Positions 27,190-37,961 of a DNA stretch of 64,000 nt are shown here, piece after piece. The notes under the pieces were generated by a model, which did not search any database, was not told the DNA's origin, and saw only the letters and a list, made by a program, of their open reading frames with translations. Source of the DNA: Prorocentrum cordatum. Taxonomy: Eukaryota; Sar; Dinophyceae; Prorocentrales; Prorocentraceae. The DNA lies in NCBI GenBank assembly GCA_963575745.1, contig CAUYUJ010015831.1, forward strand, positions 203,942 through 267,941. Direction: 5' to 3'. Every line of letters begins with the position of its first letter. The first letter of the stretch is position 1. The translations under genes were made by a program, and so were the position numbers.

Positions 27190-28340
27190 CTGCTATACGT
27201 CCGCGCCATGCCTGCTTCATCGCGGTGGTCACGGGTCTCTGAAAAAAGATTCGTCTATTGCGCCAGAACAGGCGTTTCGCTTGAGATGTCCAGACAGTCT
27301 GCATGCGAATGGGCCCGTGCAACGCCCCTGGTCGACCCTTTGCCCTGCGTGGATCAAATGCCATGCCTGCAGGGTGGTCATCAGGCTCTGAAGCGAGATT
27401 CGTCTGTTGGGCCCGAGCGCCGTTTGGTTTGAGAAATCCTCACTCCGAAAGCGAAGGGGCCAGTAGAACACACCTGGCCGACCCCCCCCCAAGATGGGTG
27501 GCTCTGAAGTACGACTCGCCTGTTGTGCCACAGCAGGCGTTTCGCCTGAGAAGTCCCATAGTCTGAATGCGAAGGGGCCCGTGCAACCTCCGGGTCGACA
27601 CCACCTGGCGTGGTTCAAGAGCCATTCCTGCTATATCGCGGTGGTCATGTGGCTCTGCAGTGGAAGGATTAGAAGAGTTCCGCTGGAAGTGTCACCACTA
27701 TCGGTGAGCCCGTGCAACACCGCGGGCCGACACCCCTCGAGTGGCTCAAGCGCCACGCCTTACACATCGCAGTGCTTCCGGGCCATGAAAGGCGAGTCGT
27801 CCATTGTGCCAAGCGGGCGCTTCGCTGGAGAGATCTCCAGAGTCTGAGTGCGAAAGAGCCCGTGCAAAACCCCGGATCGACATTCCTTTGCGTGGCGCAA
27901 GTGCAGTGCCTGCTACGTCGCGGTGGTCAAGAGGCTCTGACATTGGAGTCGTCGACTGTGCCAAAACAGTGGTGTCGTCTGAGATGCCCCCACAGACCGA
28001 ATGCGAAGGGGCCCGTGCAAGCTTCTGGTCGACACCATCTGGCGTGGCTCAAGTGCCATTCTTTCCACATCGTGGTGATGATGGGGCTCTGATGTGAGAT
28101 CCGTCTACTTGGCCAACACAGGCAGTTCGCCTGAGAGGACCCCACAATTTGTATGCGGACGGGCCCGTGCAACACGCTAGGTCGACACTCAGCTGCGTGG
28201 CTCAAATGCCATTTCTGCTACATCGCGGTGAATTTGGGACTGTTCAGAAAGATTTGCCGACTTGGCCACCACAGACATTTCGCATTTGAGGCCCTCAACA
28301 ATCAGAATGTGAAGGGGCCCGTGCATCACCAGTCCCATTG
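27190..28340 (+). repeat. ~151-bp satellite, about 8 copies
   Basis: GGGCCCGTGCAA recurs near 27309, 27459 (variant), 27566, 27706, 27857, 28008, 28161 and 28315, mostly 140-154 bases apart, with one unit shortened to ~107. Each unit also has CTGGTCGACA, GCGTGGCTCAAGTGCCAT, ATCGCGGTGGT, GGCTCTGA and CAGGCGTTTCGCCTGAGA (a small palindrome). Copies are diverged. No coding. Confidence 0.9.
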
Positions 28341-28785
28341 AGAGTGGCTCTGAAAGAGCGAATTTGAGTCTACGTAGATGTGAACACGAGATGGGTGGAT
28401 GTGAGCACAACTGGTATGGGGTATCAGTGGATATGCTCTTTTGTGTGTGCGAGTATGGGAGTATGGGTGAGTCTGAGTACGAGTAGGTTCCAGTGTGAAT
28501 GAGTTTGAGTGTGAGTGAGCCCGGCTAGTGGTCAGTCTTAGCGTTAGTGGATCTGAGTGTGAGGAATGCTGAGTGTGATTGAGAAGGAGAGGCATGCGAG
28601 TCAGGAGGCGGAGCATCACACTGGTAACAGCAACGACGTACTTGAGGTGTTTGCCAGCGTGGATCCCAAACGGTGTGTTTCTAGCAACTTATCTTGTGCA
28701 GCCGACTTGTTTCCAACAAACGTTTCCTTGGGAAAGTCTCACGGTTAAGTATGCACAGATGCGCACAATGGCCGCATGACCTCAT
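28341..28785. other. spacer with GAGTGTGAGT-like short repeats
   Basis: 28430-28580 holds irregular GTGTGAGTGAGTNTGAG words. Nothing else supported. Confidence 0.4.
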
Positions 28786-28795
28786 AGCCCCAAAG

Positions 28796-29038
28796 CTTAG
28801 TGAGCCCTGGAAACGACAGGGCCGTTTTTTTACCGGTTCCGTTTTGCCGTTTTTTTACCGGTTCCGACGCTGTTTTTTTACCGGTTTCGTCGCCGTTTTT
28901 TGACCGGTTCCGGCTCCGGTTCCAATCCTGGAGCCGTTTTTTTGCCGTTTCCGGTCGCCGTTTTTTGCCGTTTCCATTTTCAAGGGACATTTTTTTTGGA
29001 AACGGTGAAAAAACGGCCCTGCCGTTTCTGGGGCCCAC
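28796..29038. mobile_element. foldback/TIR element with CCGTTTTTTTACCGGTTCC repeats
   Basis: The left arm (GCCCTGGAAACGACAGGGCC, GTTTTTTTACCGG) pairs with the right arm, whose reverse complement reads GCCCCAGAAACGGCAGGGCC, GTTTTTTCACCG. The inside is a 22-27-bp minisatellite of GCCGTTTTTTTACCGGTTCC. The direct repeat AGCCCCAAAG lies on both sides (28786-28795 and 29039-29048), a likely 10-bp target duplication. No ORF. Confidence 0.7.
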
Positions 29039-29048
29039 AGCCCCAAAG

Positions 29049-29850
29049 TGGTATCGCTAGGGCCCCGGGCCACCGCCGATAACCTCCAAGCGAAACTGCG
29101 ATGACCCCATGGCCCAACATGATCCCGACCTGGCACCTTGAGAGCCTTCTGCTGACTATGCGATGACCCGTCTGATGAGCAGCTGGCGATGCCGAGACGG
29201 CCCCAAGGTCAGAAGAAGGACCCGGGCACATCAAGGGCGACTCCAAACTGACCGATCGACGCCCGCACAATCCAAATATAACGCGAGTGCGATCTGAACA
29301 CGACCTGACGACAACTCCAAGATGCACCCAGTATCTTTCGCAAGTCGACGCAGTGGGCGGTCCCACTACCTGCATATCATGCGAAGTTGATCTCAAGATG
29401 ATTTAACATTGCTTGAAGAGGCCCTGACAAGGGTCCGCAGCGACAGGACGGCGCGCGCATCGCCTGAAGATGGCATCAAGACGGCCCCACCTCAGCAGGA
29501 GTCCATGAATTTATGAATTCCAGCTTGTGCCCAGCCGACCCCAAGGCAGTGTGATCCCTCAAGGGACCCGAATTTTGGTTTACCCTATCTTCCAATGGGT
29601 GGGAATGTGACCTGGCTGAATCAAACTCAGAATATTAAGAGGAGCCAAGCTCGGCGGGATCCCGCCGGACCCAGGAAAGAAGACTACCTTGCTAGGCTTC
29701 CACACGGGCAAGGGGTTCGGAAGGCGCACTGTTGCTGCCACCGGCTTCCGCCGCCCTCGCAATACTTCTGCCGTCTTCCGCGCGGCGAGCGCCATCATCA
29801 CATGCAAGGAGCCTTCCATCTGGGCCGACGTATGTGGAACGGTCCAGGTT
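29049..29850. other. spacer; nothing recognised
   Basis: No repeats, element ends or convincing coding frames seen. Confidence 0.4.
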
Positions 29851-30215
29851 GTGCAATAGTTGTTGTGCAATCGATATTGTGCAATCTAGACTGTGCAAAA
29901 TATGTGGTGCGAAACGCGAGGAACAACAGATGGTGTACAGCCTATCATGGGGAACCCATGTTCTGCAAATTGTATTGTGCAGTATACGTGGTGCAACATT
30001 TTGTGCAATGAATGTTGTGCAATATGTATAGTGCGATCTATGTGGTGCAGCCGATGCGAAGCAATCAAGGTTGTGCAATACGTGTTGAGCAACATCTGGT
30101 GTGGAGTCTATGTAGTGAGATATACATTGTGCAATATATGTGGTGCAATACATGTTGTACAATCTACGCAGCACAATCTACGTTCTGCAGCCTATTTTGT
30201 ACAATCTGTACGATA
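29850..30215 (+). repeat. TTGTGCAATATGTGGTGCAA minisatellite
   Basis: Irregular ~12-18-bp units alternating TTGTGCAAT and TGTGGTGCAAT with interspersed variants. Lower GC than the surroundings. Confidence 0.85.
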
Positions 30216-30285
30216 CAAGACAAACCAATCCAAGACACAGCAATGCATAGCAATGTCAAGACATGCATCTCACACATCATGACGA

Positions 30286-30575
30286 GGCTGCCACGGGGCG
30301 GCGACGGCGACGACATGGATGCCAGAGCGGCATACTGGCACAGGCGACGGACGGTGGCGATGTGGCCACGGGGCGTCGACAGCGACTGCACAGCCGCCAG
30401 AGCGGCACACCGGCCCGCACGACGGGCGGCGACCAGGCGGCCACGGGCCGGCGAGCGACGGCGACTACCCACCCGCCGGAGCGGCACACCGGCCCAGACG
30501 ACGGGCGGCGACGAGGCGGCTATTGGGTGGCGGCGGCGACTACGTAGCTGCCAGAGCGGCACACCAGCCCGATTC
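30286..30575 (+). repeat. ~77-bp tandem repeat, 4 copies
   Basis: GCCAGAGCGGCACACCGGCC and GACGGGCGGCGACGAGGCGG recur with a spacing of ~75-79 bases. GC-rich; periodic frames are artefacts. Confidence 0.85.
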
Positions 30576-31435
30576 CTTATCCCAGAGGTAGGAGCCCGTA
30601 AGCGCAACCGCTGCTAGGTGAATCTTGAGAATGCGCGCGGGAGAAGCAGCCGAGGAGAACGAGTTGGTAGGAAGTTGACCCTGCATCCTGGGAGGAGTAC
30701 GCCGATGCCAACGCGGAGCTGTTGGGGGTGAGGAAGGTGGAGCAGAAGGCGGCGGCCATGGCGGCGAGAGAGGCGGGCGGGTGCGGCTCTGGGTGGCTAG
30801 AGAGCGGTCCGATCCCTCATTGGACTCATTCTCCTTCTCGTCAGGCTCCACTCTGTTCTTGCCGCCCCTGTCGTATAGGGATCTCGGCGCCGCGTGGATG
30901 TATCCAGTAGTGGCGACAGCCGATGTTTTGCATACGTTTCGACCCTGCCTTCAGGACCTCGGAAATGCTGGGTTTTCTCGATCTGGCGCAAAAGGACTGA
31001 GGCACTGGGGAGAGCGACGCCTGCAAAGAATCCGAACACACACGTGGATCCTTGGCGAGGCATCTGGGATAATTGCGTAGTGCTTTGGATTGGCGCAGAC
31101 CTTCTGCAAGCTCCTCAGTGCTTTCATGGTAGTTCCTCTTTGTGGGCGCAGTCGTGGAAATCAAGAGACTGCCGTGGTCGAGACGGTGTGGCTGTCAGCG
31201 CAGGAGCATGAGGAGGGTCGGGGGAGCAGATGCGATATGTTTCGTTTTGCAGTACAGGCAGAACGAAAACATAGCGAAGGACAGCGAAAACAATACGAAC
31301 ACGACCAACACTTTTAGCTCGAGCCCTGTGACATCAATGTTGCGACGGGAAAGAGCTTGAGAAGCAGGAGGGGGCGCACGATGAGGAGCGCGAGGCGCAG
31401 GAGAACGAGGAGACGGCGGAGGGCGAGTGTGATGA
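30576..31435. other. spacer; no gene recognised
   Basis: Single-copy-looking sequence without supported features. Confidence 0.4.
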
Positions 31436-31770
31436 CGATCGGAGGAGGAGGAGGGGGAGGAGGAGGAGGAGGAGGAAGGAGGAGGAGGAGGAGGAGGAGA
31501 GGAGGAGAGGAGGGGAGAGGAGGAGGAAGAGGAGGAGGAGGAGGAGGCAGGAAGGAGGAGGAGAGGAAGGAGGAGGAGGAGGAGGAGGAGGAGGAGGAAT
31601 AGGGCGGAGGAGGAGGAGGAGGAGGAGGAGTAGGAGGAGGAAGAGGGAGGAGGAGGAGGAGGAGGAGGAGGAGGAGGAGGAGGAGGTTGAGGAGGAGGAG
31701 GAGGAGGAGGAGGAGGAGATGGAGGAGGAGGAGGAAGAGTAGGAGGAGGAGGGGGAGGAGGAGGACCAGT
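31436..31770 (+). repeat. (GGA)n microsatellite
   Basis: ~330 bp of GGA on the plus strand. It leads directly into the satellite block at 31765. Confidence 0.95.
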
Positions 31771-32645
31771 GTAACCGCAAGAGTCATCAACGATGTTAAC
31801 TTAACCCTGACCCGTTCCTCCAGGAGCGTGCCAGAACGCTTTTTTGGGGGACTTCAACACCGCGACTCAGCATAATTGTTGCACCCGGATAATCCTGAAT
31901 CCTTCCAGGGCGCCGTTGTTGGTGCGTTGACCATGTGCACCCGCGAAAAAAACCCTTCTGAATCTTTGAAACGACTGCGCGCGGCGCTGAGGCGAAATCC
32001 ACCTTTTGAGACCGCGCCGCCCGCAGGCCGTGACACTGTTGAGACTCTCCCGACTTGGCCCCGCACTGCGCGGGGCCAAGTCGGGAGACACATTTTGAAC
32101 ACGACCCGTCCTCAATCCGAAAGGCCCTTGATACCATTCAAAACGAATGTGCGCGGCGCTGAGGCGAGAACCACGTCTTGAGAGCCACCCGCCCTCAATC
32201 CGTGAAGCCCTTGCAGGGTTTCAAAACTGATGTGCGCGGCGCTAAGGCGAGAGCCACATCTTGAAAGCCACCCGCCCTCAATCCGTGAAACTCTTGCAAA
32301 GTTTCACAACTGATGTGCGCGGCGCTAAGGCGAGAACCACATCTTGAACACCACCCGCCTTCAATCCGTGACGCTCTTACAACTGTTCAGAACGAATGTG
32401 GGCGGGGCTAAGGCGAGAGCCACATTTTGAAAACGACCCGCCCTCAATCAGTGAAGCTCTTGCAGTTTGTCAAAACGGATGTGCGCAGCGCTAAGGCGAG
32501 ATCCACATTTTGAAAGCCACCCGCCCTCAATCCGTGGCGCTGTTGCCACTTTTCAAGCTTCAGAGTCATAGATGGTGAGGAAGTCCCAGGAGAAACGCCT
32601 GGCCCGCCCTCAAACGTTGCCTCGGGGTGCGACAGGGAGAACTTA
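31765..32645 (+). repeat. satellite block A, paralogous to 46610-47330
   Basis: The block starts GACCAGTGTAACCGCAAGAG, TCATCAACGATGTT after GGA repeats. It then has GTGCCAGAACGC, CGCGACTCAGCATAATTGTTG, AATCCTTCC and, from ~32140 to 32545, five to six ~82-bp units (GTGCGCGGCGCTAAGGCGAG; AGCCACATTTTGAAA; CCGCCCTCAATCCGTGAA). It ends TTGCCTCGGGGTGCGACAGG, GAGAA before another GGA tract. The copy at 46610-47330 has the same order and the same flanking tracts. Confidence 0.85.
32046..32088. repeat. 19-bp perfect hairpin
   Basis: The arms TCTCCCGACTTGGCCCCGC and GCGGGGCCAAGTCGGGAGA are exact reverse complements around a 5-base loop ACTGC. It lies inside satellite block A and is absent from the paralogous block at 46.6-47.3 kb. 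No U-tract follows. Role unknown; it may be a small insertion. Confidence 0.85.
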
Positions 32646-32659
32646 TTCAGAAGGAAAAA

Positions 32660-33180
32660 GATTTGATGGCCAGGATGAGGAGGAGGAGGACTTTCAATAA
32701 GGAGAATCACGAGAATGCGAATACAAATGATATTATTAACCAGAATAAGAAACAGGTAAAGAGGATGAGGTGGCGGAGGAGGATGAAAAGGAGGAGTAGA
32801 AGGAACTGGAGGAGGATAGTGAGGAGAAAGCAGAGGAGGAGGAGGAGGAGGAGGAGGAGGATGACGAGGAGGAGGAGGAAGAGGATGATGATGAGGAGGA
32901 TGAGGATCAGGAGGAGGATAGGAGGAGGAGGAGGAGGAGGAGGAGGAGGAGGCCGAGGAGGAGGAGAGGAGGAGGAGGAAGAGGAGGAGGAGGAGGAGGA
33001 GAGGAGGGGGCGGAGGAGGAGCAGGAGAGGAGGATGAGGAGGAGGAGGGGGATGCGGAGGAGGATGCGGAGGCGGAGGAAGAGGAGGAGGAGGAGGAGGA
33101 GGAGGAGGAGGCGGAGGGGGAGGAGGAGGAGGGAGAAGAGGAGGAGGAGGAGGAGGAGGAAGAGGGCGGAGGAGGAGGAG
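32660..33180 (+). repeat. (GGA)n/(GAT) microsatellite
   Basis: ~500 bp of impure GGA on the plus strand. Confidence 0.95.
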
Positions 33181-33382
33181 CTGGCTGCTCAAAGAGCGCA
33201 TTGGCATAGGTCATGCCAACCGAGCGTACTCCGCCACACCAAGCGCGCGCGGGCCCGCGATGGAGATACAAGGTTCTCTTGGGCAGAGGCGACATCGCGT
33301 TCGTCCCGGAGATGGCTCGTTGGGGGTGAGATTACTACGCGTGGTATGCTACAGCCCGTGCGCGTGAAAATCGATATCAAGA

Positions 33383-34985
33383 ATGGTTGGTACAATACAT
33401 GAATTACACATTCGTGATGTTTTCGCATTCGTAGGTGCATATAAGCGTCGCACGGACCAGCGGCGGGAGGAGAGCAAGCATGTTGAAGCATATTGGTGTC
33501 TGGAGCATGGATATGGGAAGGGAGGGCTTACCAATGCAAATTGTGGGGCGGGCTTCATGTTTCGCAGCAGCAGGTTCAAGAAGAGTCAGCTTCGGAGGAT
33601 CGTACCTGTCCCTCCGCAGCTTTGGGGCAACGCAGCAGCAGTTCTTGTTGCTTGTTGCGTACGTGCCTCCTGGCAGAACGGTGAGGAGGGTAGAGCAGCA
33701 TACGGCAAGACGCTGAAGGCCATCGGCGGGTGGATAGGTAGCACGCTGCAAATATCTTCGTCTCGCAGTGCCACACCTATCATATGTGCAGGCATGGGCG
33801 GAGGGCTCCCGCACACTGGAAACTATTACGCTGGGGGGCCACCGTCGAGAGGAACACCTACCGCATCAACAGTAACTCTGGGGCCTTTTTTTTGTCTCCT
33901 CTGCGTGATGGAATATGTCCAGCGCCAACCCGCACTTCACCAATCCTGGCGCATATGTTGGGCTGCGCGGTGAGTGACTTATGTGCCACATTTTGATACG
34001 TAGAATGGCGATGGGAGCAGTGGAACGTTGCCATGTGCTTGTGGGACGAGGTCGCAGGTTACAGCTACACAACATGGTGTCGGCCCGATAGCATCGTCCA
34101 ATAATACACCGCCCAAGCAATATGTTTTACAATCTGTACGCCCCAACAGAGAATCCATGTGTCGCTGTGTGCAGGAAGGCTTCAGGCGGCAGGGTTTTTT
34201 TTTATACGCGGGTAAAACATGCGCATGCGACCGACGTCGAGGTTGAGAGTTATAGCAAATGAGGACATCGATGGGCTGAGCAGACTAATCATCAGAATTG
34301 TGGATGAGAGCTTTCTGGGTTTTCCCAGCAGCCCATTAGAAACGTCAGAACGGACAGCGGACGCGGCTAAACTTAGGAAGCTGTTATTTGAACGGCGTCA
34401 GATACGGCAGCAGGGGCGAGAATATTTGGATGCGCACGCGTTCGGCGATATCTGCAAGCAGGATACAGTTTCTTGGGCAGAGATTGAAGCAGGCACGCCG
34501 TGGGATATTGGAAGGGGTCGAACGACAGGAAATTACCCTAGCTGAAGGATGCGCCTTCCGCGCGGGATGGGTGCCAGGTTCACAGCTTGGCACGTCTTAT
34601 CGCTGGAAAAAGGCGCGGCCCCAGGCAAGGGCGACGTGCTGCGGTGCCAGGGCCATCGACGACTGCGGCGCACTGGGCGTTGCGCACGCAGCTGCAGGCA
34701 ACGCGCGGAGGGCGCTCAGCGATACCATTCACGTTGGAAGGGGTCCAGGCAGAGGTTCAAGCGGAGCAGCGGCCACGGCGCGAGAGAACGGGGGCGACCT
34801 ACATGGCGGCAGAGGGTTGTGGGCAACATGCAGGCCGCGCCATGGAGGTTCAAGTTTTGGCGCGCGTGGCCGTCGCGGAGTGCGCCGCTGGAAGGTTTGC
34901 GTTTTTTTTCCCTTCTCCAAAGCGTATCAATGAATGGGGAAATTGACTAGCTGCTGGCGTAGGCTTCGCGCGAGAGTTTGTTGAG
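33383..34985 (+). pseudogene. decayed non-LTR retrotransposon fragment (EEP endonuclease region)
   Basis: Pieces in several frames fit a LINE-type endonuclease: EHGYGKGGLTNANCGAGFMF, VPVPPQLWGNAAAVLVA, then after a frameshift AYVPPG (the YxPP motif), then AAYGKTLKAIGGWIGSTL with SRSATPIICAG where a D-x-N active-site strand is expected. Near 33930-34070 TNPGAYVGL and a VGRGRRLQL-like stretch correspond to the C-terminal part of the domain. A frame near 34219-34545 (LRKLLFERRQIRQQ) may be the linker that precedes reverse transcriptase. Frameshifts and lost catalytic residues show it is dead. It belongs to a different lineage from the minus-strand LINE at 36-42 kb. No reverse transcriptase is visible before the gap. 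Confidence 0.5.
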
Positions 34986-35640
34986 CCAAGTGAGGCACTG
35001 GTTCTTCTAGGAAGGCCGTTGGTCGAGCGCAGGCGTCTCGGAGGCGAACGCTTGCGCAGTGGCGCGCGGCGCGGGCCGCGGGGCTTTCCAGGGGGAATCG
35101 CGCGTTGGATTGTGCGGGGGGGGGGGGGGGGGTCAGAATGTCACGTGCGCGCGGGGGTGGAGGGGGGGGGGTGGGGGGGCAGTTAAATGGGGCCGCCATG
35201 CGGCGCGAATCTCGTAAGTGGAGGTCGCCGGATTGGATGTGTGGAGGGTTGCGGGGGAGGGCGAGGGGGAATGCGATGGGGTCTAGCTAATTTCGTCTTG
35301 GAGGCTGCGTCATGCAGGCATCAGCCACCTGCTTCGCTGCCGCGACGCCGTCAACGCCTTCTTCTCGCTAGGGCGCCAGAGCGTGCTGCAGGTAGCTTGC
35401 AAGGTTTATGATGGCCAGGTCGACCAGGAGTTTTACGTCGACCGCATCACTCGCGGGTTGTTTGTGATATGTACAGTTTTGGATGCGTCTGGGAGGAGAT
35501 TTGTGTCCAGGGGGCAGAGGAGCTACCCGACTGTTTGAACGCGTGTTGAGTGAGCCGCCGTTGAAGGAGATGCGCAATCAGGCAGTGGTTGGTGGCCGGT
35601 GCATATCAGCAGGAATATCCGCGCCTTGGGGTGAGGGGGG
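34986..35640. other. spacer before the assembly gap
   Basis: Includes G-runs at 35117-35132 and 35160-35180. No gene supported. Confidence 0.4.
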
Positions 35641-35740
35641 NNNNNNNNNNNNNNNNNNNNNNNNNNNNNNNNNNNNNNNNNNNNNNNNNNNNNNNNNNNN
35701 NNNNNNNNNNNNNNNNNNNNNNNNNNNNNNNNNNNNNNNN
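35641..35740. other. assembly gap, 100 Ns
   Basis: Exactly 100 unknown bases, the usual scaffold placeholder, flanked by G-rich repeat. True gap size is unknown. Confidence 1.
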
Positions 35741-35754
35741 GGGAGGAAGCGCAG

Positions 35755-36140
35755 GCGGAGGGGTGCGAGGCGGGGGAGGATGATGATGGCGATGATGATG
35801 ATGATGATGGTGGTGATGATGATGCCGATGATGATGATCTTGATGCTGATGATGCTGATGATGATGCTGATGGTGATGCTGATGATGATGAGGAGGGGGG
35901 TGAGGAGGAGGAGGAGGAGGAGGAGGAGGAGGAGGAGGAGGAGGAGGAGGAGGAGGAGAATGAGGAGGGGGAGGGCGAGGGGGAGGAGGAGGCGGATCAG
36001 GACAAGGATGAGGAGGAGGAGGATGAGGAGGAGGAGGAGGAGGGGGGGGAATTGGAGGAGTTGAAGGAGGAAGGTGAGGAGGAGACTGAGGAGGAGGGTG
36101 AGGAGGAGAACGCGGGGGAGGAAGATGAGGAGGATGAGTA
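35755..36140 (+). repeat. (GAT)n then (GGA)n microsatellite
   Basis: GATGATGCTGATGATG-type sequence turns into GGAGGAGGA after ~35890. The order GAT then GGA is the same as in the large tract at 42.4-43.9 kb. Confidence 0.95.
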
Positions 36141-36199
36141 TGCGAGTATGAGACTACCTCGAGGTCAGGGCCTCGCTCGCCACAACGGGCGCAGACAAC

Positions 36200-36960
36200 T
36201 ATTTGCCCTCGAGATCCGAGTGGCCTAGTTCAGGGAGCCCCGCCCCCCGACGGGCACGCCTGTGTTCACGGGCAAGCGCCGCGACGTGGGAGGGGCCGTC
36301 AAAACCGTGGAATTTCGCCACCTTGAAATCAAAGAGGGGCGGCGGAAGAGCAAGACCCTATCCGCTCCCACCCGCCCCCGATGAATCAGCGCACTCCACC
36401 CCCCCCCCGTCCTGATGGCCGCCACTGGGCGACGGCAGCATGCTGGACCACTCATCCACGAGCGCCTGAGATGGCGCGCGGACCTGGTCGATAGTGGCAT
36501 TCGCTCTGCCATGGTATTGCATCTTGCGGAGCCGCGCGCGCTGAGTGCGAAGGCCTGGGGTGCCGGGCCCTAGACAGCGAGCGTCGAGGCCCTTACCCTT
36601 GCAGAAAGACTTGGCCACCGAGGCCCCGCAGCTTTTACAGGAGAGCACCTGGAGCCCAGGTTCGACGGGGCCCCCATTCGGGGGCGGCCAAAACATCGGC
36701 CTGGACCACGGAGTGGCCGTTGAAACACCACGGGGCCCCCGAACACTGAACCGGGTCAGACTGGGGGGCCGAGGAGGCGGCAGCAGCAACGGCAGCCGCA
36801 GCAGCAGAAGGCCCAGCAGGATGGGGGGGGGGGCGGCATGCCAGCCCCATGCTGGCAAGGAGCAACTCCTTCCTCAGTCCAAGCCAGGCTGCACCTAGCG
36901 GATCAGCAGGGTTGATGTCGAACAAGACATCGCTGGTGCCTTCGACGCCCTCAGAACCCG
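36200..36960 (-). pseudogene. LINE 3' part: C-terminal Cys motif region
   Basis: On the minus strand, downstream of RNase H, frames read IEDLDIWSLAACSWHARAQA (~37050-36980), and then around 36660-36530 LSCKSCGASVAKSFCKGKGL, DARCLGPGTPGLRTQRARLR. The CxxC...C...C spacing suggests a zinc-binding tail. A GCA/GCC-rich run (~36830-36770) encodes an Ala/Ser tract between the two. I cannot fix the element's 3' end; no poly(A) or target duplication was found. Confidence 0.5.
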
Positions 36961-36965
36961 CACAT

Positions 36966-37961
36966 TCAGCAGCCCCGAACTCGGCCTGCGCACGAGCATG
37001 CCAGGAGCAGGCGGCAAGAGACCAAATGTCTAGGTCCTCGATGAAAAGAACCTGTTGAGGGGGGGGCGGACCAAAGTTGGGCTCCTTTCTTAGCCCATTC
37101 GCCAGCAAGGCGATCGCTTCTCAAGCACCGCTCCTCGTGGTCGTTCGCCGCTGACTGAAGAGAAACGTGCGCTCTGACCTTATGGGCGCGAGCCCGAGTC
37201 CCCGCCCCGCCCCACCACGACTCCCAGAAGTGTTTGCGAGGGTTGCCTGGGTCCAGGGCCGTGCCAGAGTTGAGCGCAGCACCGATGGAGCCAAGGCAAT
37301 CGGGGTAAACTTCAAGCGTGTCCTCATCATTCCACTCCGCAATCTGAGAGAGAACAGAGCATGCATAGTCCTCGCCGTCCCTGGCAGTCTGCTCAGGGGC
37401 AAGGTGGTGGTGGTGGTGGTGGTGGTGGTGGTTGTGGTGGTGGTGGTGGTGGTGGCGGTGGTGGTGGTGGTGGTGGTGGTGGTGGTGGTGGTGGTGGTGG
37501 TGGGGGGTCCCATAGACTGCTGCCGCAAGCTGTCCAGCTGGGCCCGTTTTGATAATCGACCAGCCAGCCCGACTAAGACCAGCCAGCGACGCGCGGTACG
37601 CATTGCCGTCTACAAAGACAGGCCCCGAGAAACGCCAACCCACAGGAACTCCGAACCACCTCCGAAGGTGTTCAGGATCGGGGATGGACTTAGGGAAGCA
37701 ACGAGCTGGCGAGGGAAAGAGACAGCGACAAAAGAGCCCAGCAGCAGTCTCTCCGCAGTTGTCCCTGGCTCTCCTGGCCGCGCCCTGCAAGGGCGCTGGG
37801 CACTCCCCCCGCTGAATGTCCGCCAGGCAGGAACATCCATGCATCCGATGGTAGAGGGTGCCGCGCGCACCTTCGCATAGGCAACACCTGTCATGAACGC
37901 TCTTGTTGTGGTCAAACAAACGAGCCTGAGGCCAGTGGCTGCCTCCAACCAAAGATCGCAA
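36966..37961 (-). pseudogene. LINE: zinc-knuckle and RNase H-like region split by (GGT)n
   Basis: The frame starts with a Cys/His motif (RCCLCEGARGTLYHRMHGC). An RNase H-like fold follows: VFVDGNAY (first Asp, ~37616), then after an insert GEDYACSVLSQIAEW (Glu), DTLEVYPDCLGSIGAAL (second Asp) and, near the end, CLRSDRLAGEWAK (last Asp). These give the D-E-D-D order of RNase H, which degrades the RNA strand of RNA/DNA hybrids. Between YGTP and LAPEQ a microsatellite encodes more than 30 His residues. The frame differs from that of the RT segment upstream, so at least one frameshift separates them. Confidence 0.65.
37400..37510 (+). repeat. (GGT)n microsatellite inside the RNase H region
   Basis: ~105 bp of GGT on the plus strand (CAC/CCA on the coding minus strand, read as poly-His). 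It is placed between two conserved parts of RNase H. Confidence 0.95.

Noticed and set aside
27190-28340. Spliced-leader-like GTGGCTCAAGTGCC words in each unit
   Set aside because: They lack the TTTT stretch and recur as part of the 151-bp satellite.
32046-32088. Bacterial-type terminator
   Set aside because: No U-tract, and the context is a eukaryotic satellite block.
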